From: Bacillota bacterium
GTDB taxonomy: Bacteria; Bacillota; UBA4882; UBA8346
Assembly (NCBI GenBank): GCA_023436305.1
Contig: JAEZJQ010000131.1
Coordinates: 1 to 35,569, forward strand
Length of the DNA: 35,569 nucleotides
Direction of reading: 5' to 3'
Each line of letters starts with the position of its first letter. Position 1 is the first letter of the stretch. Under the pieces are notes generated by a model that worked only from the letters and a program-made list of their open reading frames with translations, made no database searches and was not told the DNA's origin. This document shows positions 24,202 to 32,600 of this stretch, piece by piece. The translations under genes were made by a program, and so were the position numbers.

Positions 24202-25092
24202 TTAAAATAATTCCATGAACTTGATGGCGGCCTGGGGTAGGGGAATTTTTTTCAAGGTAATCATCCCTAATTTCCTGGCCGGGATTACGGGATTGGTTTT
24301 CACTTCGAATATCCCTCCGCTATCAATTCCTTCCAGGGCACTATCCCTTAAAACATGGGCAATTCCCAACCCGATCTTGGCAAACTCCACCAACAAATCC
24401 ACACTCTCCAGTTCTATCTCCGGAAACAACGATATCCCCTGATCAGTCAGGAAATTATCCAAATTCCTCCGGGTAGCGCTTACCTTTTCCAACATTAACA
24501 AGGGATACTCTTTGAGCTGCCCAAGATCGACCTCGCCGTTTCGTAATTCAGAAAATTTGGGGGCGGCGATGAAGATATCCGCAACAGAAAACAAGTCCTG
24601 AATCTCAAAATGGGAGGAGTGTCCGGTTCCCTTCAAAGGCAGTGTGATAATTCCCAAATCGATGGCCCTGTTTTCCAGGAGGCCGGTGATTTGCTGGGAA
24701 GTACGATTGATCATTTTCATTTTAATCTTTGGATAACGCTGGTTGAAACTCTTTAAATAAGGTAATAAACTGTATTTACATACCGTATCGCTGGCTCCGA
24801 TCCGGATCTCCCCCGCGTCCAGGCCGGTCATCTCCGCCAGTTTGTTCTCGCCGAATTTAATCAGATTAAATGCTTGCTCGATGTGGGAAAAAAGGATCTC
24901 GCCCTCGGAAGTCAACTGTAACTGCCGGGTTTTTCGGAAGAATAATTGGACATTGAGTTTGGTTTCCAGGTTCTTGATGGCCTGGCTGACGGCGGATTGG
25001 GAGATATATATTTCGGCCGCCGCTTTGGAAAAACTTTCACACTTGGCGGCATAATAAAAGATCTTGTATAATTCAAAGTTGATGTCTTCCAT
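24202..25092 (-). CDS. LysR-family transcriptional regulator
   Basis: 296 residues. N-terminal winged helix-turn-helix (about 1-60) with the family signature SFSKAAAEIYISQSAVSQAIKNLE, then the effector-binding domain (about 90-295) starting GEIRIGASDTVCKYSLLPYL. LysR regulators often control a divergently transcribed neighbour. Here that is purL, 356 bp away, an unusual target, so the link is open. The effector is unknown; the pattern is nearest to CysL/CysB-type regulators by general look only. The ATG at 25092 is preceded by an AAAGGA ribosome site. Confidence 0.93.
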   Translation of the reverse strand: MEDINFELYKIFYYAAKCESFSKAAAEIYISQSAVSQAIKNLETKLNVQLFFRKTRQLQLTSEGEILFSHIEQAFNLIKFGENKLAEMTGLDAGEIRIGASDTVCKYSLLPYLKSFNQRYPKIKMKMINRTSQQITGLLENRAIDLGIITLPLKGTGHSSHFEIQDLFSVADIFIAAPKFSELRNGEVDLGQLKEYPLLMLEKVSATRRNLDNFLTDQGISLFPEIELESVDLLVEFAKIGLGIAHVLRDSALEGIDSGGIFEVKTNPVIPARKLGMITLKKIPLPQAAIKFMELF

Positions 25093-25448
25093 GATAAATC
25101 CTTTCTTTCGTTATGAGTCACGGGTCCGGGGTCACGAGTCCTAAAGTTACGGGTCTTGGGTTACGAGTCACGAGTCACGGGTCTTGGGTCACGAGTCATG
25201 AGTCAAGGGTCACGGGTCGAGAGTCCCGACTAGAGTTATGAGTTAGTATTTAGTTTAATCGAATTTTGTTACACTTATAATTGTTCAATTTTGTTTGTCG
25301 CTGCACGGCTTAGTAAAAGGGGATAATGGCATTGGTTATTGGCATTAGCATTCCTAATATTATTCATTAGATATATTAATTTTACTTATTTATTGTATCA
25401 TATTATAATCAAAATGGCTCGAAAATTTCCGGGAGAAGAGGGGTAACC
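25093..25448. other. 356-bp divergent region between the LysR gene and purL
   Basis: The left half is a block of degenerate direct repeats (25111-25245). The right half is AT-rich, with a TATAAT at about 25278-25283 lacking a good -35. GAAGAGGGG precedes the purL ATG. No purine riboswitch fold was recognised. Confidence 0.5.
25111..25245. repeat. Degenerate heptamer repeats (GAGTCAC / GGGTCAC)
   Basis: About 17 imperfect tandem copies of a 7-base word of the type [GA]-[GA]-G-T-[CT]-[AC]-[CT], e.g. GAGTCAC, GGGTCAC, GGGTCTT, GAGTCAT, over 135 bp between the LysR start and purL. No coding sense, and no spacer/repeat structure as in CRISPR. Confidence 0.75.
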
Positions 25449-28400
25449 ATGATCAATACCAACGTCAGGCGTATATTTGTGGAGAAGAAACCGGGGTTTG
25501 ACATTGAGGCCCAAAGTTTACGATATGATTTGGAGCATAATTTACGGATTGCGGGTTTGGCCAATGTGCGGATTGTGAACCGTTACGATATCGAAGGGAT
25601 ATCCGACACCGAGTATGAGATGGCCCGCTTTACCGTTTTTGCGGAACCGCCGGTGGATCGGGTGGAGGAGGAAACGATAGCGGTTAAGCCCGGTTCCAGG
25701 GTGTTGGCCATGGAATATCTGCCCGGCCAATATGATCAGCGGGCGGATTCGGCGGCGCAATGCGTTCAGATCCTTACTCAAAAGGAGCGTCCGGAGATCC
25801 GTTGCGCTAAACTGATTATCCTGGAGGGTGATATCAGTGACGCGGAGTTCCAACTCATTAAGAAATATTGCATCAATCCGGTGGAAAGCCATGAAGCGTC
25901 TTTGAATAAACCGGATTCATTATCCTTGGAAGTTCATCCACCGGGAAATGTGAAAATTTTAGAAGGTTTTACGGCAATGTCCACCACGGAGCTGGAGAAT
26001 TTGTGGCAGGAGATGGGGCTGGCCATGTCTCTGGACGATCTAAAGTTTTGCCAGTGTTATTTCAAGGACCAGGAACGCCGCGAACCCACCATCACCGAGA
26101 TCCGGGTTATCGATACGTATTGGTCGGATCATTGCCGGCACACCACTTTTCTGACCCGGATCAACGGGGTGGAGATGGAACCGGGTCCTTACGCGGCTCT
26201 TTTCCAGGAAGCCTATGAGAATTATCTGGCCTCCCGGAAAACGGTTTATCGGGACCGTGAAAAAAATATCTGCCTCATGGATCTGGCCACCATGGCCATG
26301 AAGGAACTGAAACGGCAGGGGAAACTTCAAGATCTGGATGAGTCGGAGGAGATTAACGCTTGCAGTATTGTGGTGAATGTGAAGGTGGATGGGTTCAATG
26401 AAGAATGGCTAGTGATGTTTAAAAACGAGACGCACAATCATCCCACCGAGATCGAACCCTTTGGCGGGGCGGCGACTTGTTTAGGCGGGGCCATCCGGGA
26501 CCCGTTGTCCGGACGATCATACGTATACCAAGCCATGCGGGTTACCGGCAGCGGCGACCCCCGGGCCGTCATTCAAGATACGCTCCCGGGCAAATTGCCA
26601 CAACGGAAGATTACCACCGGAGCCGCGGCGGGGTATAGTTCGTACGGCAACCAGATTGGGCTGGCTACCGGCCAGGTGGCCGAAGTATATCATCCGGACT
26701 ATGTTGCCAAACGGCTGGAGATTGGGGCGGTGATTGGGGCCGCCCCCCGGGCGAATGTAGTCCGGGAAACCCCGGAGGAAGGGGATGTAGTGATTTTATT
26801 GGGCGGCCGGACCGGGCGGGATGGTTGCGGCGGCGCCACCGGGTCCTCGAAAGAGCATACCGAGGAGTCACTTTTAGTCTGCGGAGCTGAAGTTCAAAAA
26901 GGGAACCCGCCCACCGAACGCAAGATTCAGCGCTTGTTCCGCAATCCGGTGGTGAGCCGGATGATTAAGCGATGTAATGATTTCGGAGCCGGCGGGGTGG
27001 CGGTGGCCATTGGTGAACTGGCGGACGGCCTGGATATTGATCTGGACGCGGCGCCTAAAAAATATGAAGGTTTAGATGGCACCGAACTGGCGATTTCCGA
27101 ATCCCAGGAACGGATGGCGGCCGTGGTGCGGCCGGAGCAAGTGGCCGCTTTTATTGATGCCGCCCGGGAGGAAAATCTGGAAGCCACTCCGGTGGCGGTG
27201 GTCACCGGTATGAAACGGCTGAAAATGTCCTGGCGGGGACAGACCATCGTCAATATAAGCCGGGAGTTTTTAAATACCAATGGGGTTTTGCAGACCACCA
27301 ACATTACGGTGGACTCTCCGGCGGCTGCCCAAAACTTTTTTAAAGCACCGGGCGGAAAGATGTTATCCGGTGTAGCCGGACAGGCCGGACTTGCCGAACT
27401 GTGGTTTAAAAACCTCCAGGATCTGAATGTATGCAGCCAAAAGGGGTTGGTGGAGCGGTTCGACAGTACTATTGGAGCCGGATCGGTATTGATGCCCTTC
27501 GGTGGCAAATTGCAACTGACACCGGCCGAGGGGATGGCGGCCAAGCTGCCGGTCACCAGCGGGGTAACGAGTACCGGAACCATTATGAGTTACGGCTTTA
27601 ACCCGTATTTATCCAAGTGGAGTCCATTCCACGGAGCATTATATGCCATCATTGAGGCTGTGGCCAAGGTGGTGGCTATGGGCGGTGATTACCGGACCAT
27701 CCGACTGACGCTCCAGGAATATTTCGAGAAGCTGGGGAAGGAACCCGCCAAATGGGGGAAACCCTTCAGCGCTTTGCTGGGGGCTTATTACGCCCAGATA
27801 AAGTTGGGAATACCGGCCATCGGCGGCAAAGACAGCATGAGCGGCACATTTAAGGATATGAATGTGCCTCCGACGTTGGTGGCTTTCGCGGTGGCGGTGG
27901 CGGATACAAGCCGGGTCATTTCTAACGAGTTTAAAGCCACGGGGAGTCAAGTGGTATGGGTCCCTCTGGAACGGGATGAAAATGATCTCCCGGATTTCGG
28001 GCAATTGGAACGGAATTACGATGGAATTCATGAATTAATCGGGGCCGGAAAGATTCTGGCGGCCCAGAGTGTCCGGAATGGCGGTTTGGCCGCGGCGGTT
28101 TCCCGGATGTGTTTCGGGAATCAAATCGGGGTTGCTTTTACCGAAGATATGGGTTCCATTAACCTGTTCGCTCCCGATTACGGTTCCCTGGTGTTGGAAA
28201 TCGCGCCCGGCGAGGATCTAAACCGGTTATTCCATGGCCTGTCATACCGATTGCTGGGATATACGCAAGCGGCGTTTCATATTACCATCAACAATACCGT
28301 CATCGATTTGGAACAAGCGTTAACCAAATGGCGGGAGCCTTTGGAGAGCATTTTCCCGACCAAAGCGCCGGTTCTGGCTGCCGCCAGACCCAAAGCCCAT

Positions 28401-29243
28401 GAATATCCGAACCGATCCCGGGTAAGCCTCGGGAAGGCTATGGCCAAGCCACGTATCTTTATGCCGGTCTTTCCGGGCACCAATTGTGAGTATGATACGG
28501 CCCGGGCTTTTGAAAAAGCCGGAGGCCTGGTGGATACGATGGTGATTCGTAACCTGTCGCCCTGGGAGATCGAGGCTTCCATCAAGATGATGGTCCGGAA
28601 GATCGATCATTCGCAGATCATCATGTTGCCCGGCGGTTTTAGCGGCGGTGACGAGCCGGATGGTTCGGGCAAATTCATCGCCACTGCGTTCCGGAATCCA
28701 TTGGTGAGGGATGCGGTGATGCGATTGCTGAAACAACGGGATGGTTTGATGTTGGGGATTTGTAACGGTTTTCAGGCGTTGATCAAGTTAGGGCTGGTCC
28801 CTTACGGTGAGATTCGGGAGATTCACGCCAATGATCCCACCTTGACTTTCAATACCATTGGCCGCCATGTTTCGTGCCTGGTACGGACCCGGGTAGCTTC
28901 CGTACAGTCGCCCTGGCTTGCGAATGCCAATGTGGGGGATGTTCATACGGTTGCCGTATCCCACGGGGAAGGCCGGTTTGTGGCCGATGAGGCGGCTTTA
29001 AAAATGATGATTCAAAACGGGCAGATTGCCACCCAATATGTGGACTTGGATGGAAATCCGACTTACGATATTGCGTATAATCCCAATGGATCAGTGGAAG
29101 CGATCGAGGGAATCACCAGCCCGGATGGACGGGTCTTTGGGAAGATGGGCCATTCAGAGCGGATTGGGAAGAATGTGGCCAAGAATGTGCCGGGAGAGAA
29201 GGATCAGAGGATTTTTGAGGCGGGTGTGGAGTATTTCCGGTAG
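25449..29243 (+). CDS. purL: Phosphoribosylformylglycinamidine synthase, single-chain form
   Basis: FGAM synthase, 1264 residues, fourth step of purine synthesis: converts FGAR, glutamine and ATP to FGAM. It is the single-chain type in which the PurS-like N-terminal domain (about 1-85), the two-part synthase (about 200-960, with KNETHNHPTEIEPFGGAATC and GIPAIGGKDSMSG) and the glutaminase (about 985-1264) are fused. The glutaminase has the nucleophile Cys1105 in LGICNGFQ and the His1235-x-Glu1237 pair in GHSERIG. Length and arrangement match the clostridial-type long PurL. No other pur gene is near. GAAGAGGGG lies before the ATG. Confidence 0.96.
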   Translation: MINTNVRRIFVEKKPGFDIEAQSLRYDLEHNLRIAGLANVRIVNRYDIEGISDTEYEMARFTVFAEPPVDRVEEETIAVKPGSRVLAMEYLPGQYDQRADSAAQCVQILTQKERPEIRCAKLIILEGDISDAEFQLIKKYCINPVESHEASLNKPDSLSLEVHPPGNVKILEGFTAMSTTELENLWQEMGLAMSLDDLKFCQCYFKDQERREPTITEIRVIDTYWSDHCRHTTFLTRINGVEMEPGPYAALFQEAYENYLASRKTVYRDREKNICLMDLATMAMKELKRQGKLQDLDESEEINACSIVVNVKVDGFNEEWLVMFKNETHNHPTEIEPFGGAATCLGGAIRDPLSGRSYVYQAMRVTGSGDPRAVIQDTLPGKLPQRKITTGAAAGYSSYGNQIGLATGQVAEVYHPDYVAKRLEIGAVIGAAPRANVVRETPEEGDVVILLGGRTGRDGCGGATGSSKEHTEESLLVCGAEVQKGNPPTERKIQRLFRNPVVSRMIKRCNDFGAGGVAVAIGELADGLDIDLDAAPKKYEGLDGTELAISESQERMAAVVRPEQVAAFIDAAREENLEATPVAVVTGMKRLKMSWRGQTIVNISREFLNTNGVLQTTNITVDSPAAAQNFFKAPGGKMLSGVAGQAGLAELWFKNLQDLNVCSQKGLVERFDSTIGAGSVLMPFGGKLQLTPAEGMAAKLPVTSGVTSTGTIMSYGFNPYLSKWSPFHGALYAIIEAVAKVVAMGGDYRTIRLTLQEYFEKLGKEPAKWGKPFSALLGAYYAQIKLGIPAIGGKDSMSGTFKDMNVPPTLVAFAVAVADTSRVISNEFKATGSQVVWVPLERDENDLPDFGQLERNYDGIHELIGAGKILAAQSVRNGGLAAAVSRMCFGNQIGVAFTEDMGSINLFAPDYGSLVLEIAPGEDLNRLFHGLSYRLLGYTQAAFHITINNTVIDLEQALTKWREPLESIFPTKAPVLAAARPKAHEYPNRSRVSLGKAMAKPRIFMPVFPGTNCEYDTARAFEKAGGLVDTMVIRNLSPWEIEASIKMMVRKIDHSQIIMLPGGFSGGDEPDGSGKFIATAFRNPLVRDAVMRLLKQRDGLMLGICNGFQALIKLGLVPYGEIREIHANDPTLTFNTIGRHVSCLVRTRVASVQSPWLANANVGDVHTVAVSHGEGRFVADEAALKMMIQNGQIATQYVDLDGNPTYDIAYNPNGSVEAIEGITSPDGRVFGKMGHSERIGKNVAKNVPGEKDQRIFEAGVEYFR

Positions 29244-29302
29244 GAATCGGGCGTTCACTCACCCCTTCCGGATTGTTTACCGGTATTCGTGACATCGTGC
29301 CG

Positions 29303-29339
29303 TTCCCCTCTTTCTTGTAATTGACAAGAAAGAGGGGAA
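29303..29339 (+). terminator. Terminator-like hairpin after purL
   Basis: TTCCCCTCTTTCTTGT (29303-29318) and ACAAGAAAGAGGGGAA (29324-29339) form a perfect 16-bp stem with a 5-base loop. The following bases (TTATGTTTTATT) are only moderately T-rich. It probably ends the purL transcript. Confidence 0.7.
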
Positions 29340-29681
29340 TTATGTTTTATTGGAGTGATGGCTTAGGTATCAAAGGATGACGTCATTGGAGGCGGGTGTG
29401 GAATGTTTTTTATAATATCGCAAGAATTTTGCGCAATTGTGCCGAATTATTAATAAGGAGTCATTTCATATAATTGATTCAAATCTAATCGAAGAGGGGG
29501 TGAGAACGTTTCATAAAAATGTTTTTATTAAAAACTCTTACGAAAGAAGGGGATAGCGGGTTTCCAGTTGTACTGCAAAGAAGGTTGCAGGAAATTGATT
29601 AACGATTTAAACGAATTGAAAACCGTTTAAAGAAAGGATTCTTTAATACGGAACCTCTAAAATTGGAAAGGAGTCCTCCAA
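29340..29681 (+). other. Leader region of the secreted protease
   Basis: About 340 bp without a gene. It shows a compact hairpin CTGCAA-AGAAGG-TTGCAG (29573-29590) flanked by TTTC/GAAA, and a second inverted repeat TTAAACG/CGTTTAA near 29604-29630. An 18-codon frame (GTG at 29500) is preceded by GAAGAGGG but resembles nothing known. AAAGGAG at about 29668 is the protease ribosome site. Confidence 0.4.
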
Positions 29682-32600
29682 ATGTTAAAATTTCAGTTAC
29701 ATTCACGGAAATTTTTGTTACTAACAGTTTTAGTCGTTATCCCACTTTTATCAACAACCGCCATTGCCTCCCGAAAGAGTATGGATACTCATCCTACACG
29801 CTTCATTTCACCCGCGTTTCCCGGAAAGTTTCGCTTGGTAGCCAAATTAAAAAACGAAGCGGCTTTCCAAGCGGAAAAATCCCTCTCTCAAACTGATTTG
29901 GAGATTCGAAGCACATCCCCTAAAAATATGTACTCCCTATTTAAAAATCACAAGATTAAACGAATCATGCCACTTTATAAAAACCTGGCGCAATGGAAGA
30001 AACAAACGGGAAAAACCGAAAAAGACTTCATTGCCCAAATCAAAAAGAAATACTCCCTCCGTACCGGACGTTATAAAGGAATCATAGAAGTGCCGGAGGT
30101 TTCCCATACATATATCATTGAACCGGAAGTGAATACGCAACAAGAATTCGACCAAGCTTTCGATTCGCTAAGAAAGGATCCCAGCTTTGAGTATATTGAA
30201 CCGGATCAGAGGGTGACTGTACAAATGACTCCGAACGATCCCTATTTTTCAAGTAGTGGCAGTTGGGGCCAGTCCTATAATGATCTTTACGGGCTGCAGA
30301 AGATTTCAGCCCCGGCTGCCTGGGACCTGGCAACAGGGAATGGAGTAACTGTGGCTGTGGTTGATACCGGAATCGATAATACTCACCCGGATATGGCCGC
30401 TAACGTATGGAACAATTTGAATGAAATACCCGGCAATGGGATTGATGATGACGGCAATGGTTACATTGATGATGTTTGGGGCTGGGACTTTGCCAATGGA
30501 GACAATAATCCGCTCGATGATCATGGTCATGGTACCCATGTGGCCGGCACCATTGCCGCGATTGGGAACAATATGACCGGTATCATCGGAATAGCGCCCG
30601 GTGCTAAGGTTATAGCGGTGAAGGGTATGGATCAAAGCGGCAGCGGCTATGATTCCTGGTTGGCGGAGGCGATTATTTATGCCGCCAATAATGGAGCCGA
30701 TGTTATCAACAATAGTTGGATTGGTACCGGATATTCAAAAGTCATTGAAGAGGCAGTAAATTACGCTCATAGTTTAGGTGTGGTAGTGGTAGCGGCAGCC
30801 GGAAATGACGGTAAGGAAGTACAAGATTATTATCCCGCTGCGCTTAACAACGTTATTACCGTGGCAGCATCGGAGTATGGCGATTCACCAGCCTATTTTT
30901 CCAATTGGGGCAACAAGATTGACGTAGTTGCTCCCGGCGTTGATATACTCTCGCTCCGAGCCTCCGGAACCTCCATGGGGAATGTGGTTGGAAGTTATTA
31001 TACCAGGGCTGATGGGACCAGCATGGCGGCGCCTCAAGTTGCCGGTTTGGCCGCTTTGATTTTATCCCGTCATCCTGAATTCTCAAATGAACAGGTGCGT
31101 CAAGTCATCTGTACATCGGCCAAGGGATATTTGTCCATGGGTTTCAATCTTCATAAAGGCTATGGGCGAATCGATGCCTTTGGTGCGGTGAGTATGAATG
31201 ATGTTTTGGAGGCCCATATCGAGAGTCCCGGATTTGGAAGCGCGGTGACCGGAATCGTTACGATTATCGGCAATGCCAAGGGGGTTGGTTTTTCAAGTTA
31301 TATTCTCGAATATGGTTTAGGGAATGAACCTACCGCCTGGACGTTGATTCAACAAGGAAATGCTCCAGTTGACCGGGAACAATTGGGTGTTTTTGATGCG
31401 GCTGCAGTTCCGGACGGCACTTACACCGTTCGGCTCACGGTTAAGGATAACAGTAATCCGCAGCAAAAATATGAAGATCGGATCGAACTAAAGGTGGATT
31501 ATATCACAATCACCGATCCGGCTCCGCCCTCAGTACCATCGGTAGCCAGGATATTTAAGCCCGGAACGGTTATCCCTATTTATGGAACAGTGACGGGAGC
31601 AACGATGCAACGTTTCCGTCTGGAGTGGGCTGAAGGTTTACATCCCACCGGATGGTCAACGACCGGATTTACGATTGAAGGAAATGGGTTTTCGCCGATT
31701 TATAATGATCTGCTGGCAAAATGGGACTCCAGTGTTTTCCCGAGCGAGTCCGGATATTACCAGATTCGCTTATTGGTGGATAATGCCGGTTTTACCAGTG
31801 AAACCAGGACCATTATTTATTTGGAAACGGATTTGATGAGCGGGAATTGGCCGCAAACATTAAATACATGTCCTACGGATAATGATAGTGTCTCGGTTGC
31901 GAGGGATGAAAACGGCCAGCCCTCTTTGGTTATCGCTATGCCCAATTATAGTGGAGGCTATTACGCTGGTTTCACTCGGTATGATTATGATGGGACAGTT
32001 CAATACACCATGAGTTATGAGCGCGGTTTCTATTACCAGGCAGCGGCAGGAAACCTGGATGGTAATCCCGGAGATGAGACGGTCATTATTAAAGACGGTT
32101 CTTTCCGGATTATCAAACCTGACAACACTTTTGATGAATTTTCCACCGATAGTCCTTACGATTTTAGTGAGTCTCCGATTGTACTGCAAGATTTGAATGG
32201 TGATTTGATTCCGGATATTATTGCCCTTGGAAAGGACATGAATAAAACCAGATATTTATATGCCTGGAACGGGCAGGGTTCCTTGCTATCGAGCCATTTC
32301 CCGCTCCAGGTTTTGGATAACAGTAATCAATTGGCCAGGGTCCTTTTTGTGGCGGTGGATATCGATCATGACGGCCTCAAAGAAATCATCGTGCAGCAAA
32401 ACGATGCCGGCCATACATCTTACCTCAGTCTGTATAATTGGGATGGACCCCCCCGGAACTGGGTAGGCGGCCAACCGGTATTTCCCAATACGTTAATTGA
32501 TAATATGGCCGCGTGCGATTTGGATCATGACGGCAAGATGGAGATTATCTTATCCGTTTTCGGAGTTGGCCAAGGCTATTCCAGAACCGGAGATAATAAG

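Noticed and set aside
25111..25245. CRISPR array
   Set aside because: The repeats are 7-base degenerate words in tandem without spacers, and no cas gene is present.
25246..25448. Purine riboswitch or PurR box upstream of purL
   Set aside because: No matching three-way-junction core or PurR-box sequence was recognised in this AT-rich stretch.
26927..27583. 218-codon minus-strand frame inside purL
   Set aside because: It is a shadow of the GC-rich coding strand; the plus-strand frame is an unbroken PurL with all motifs.
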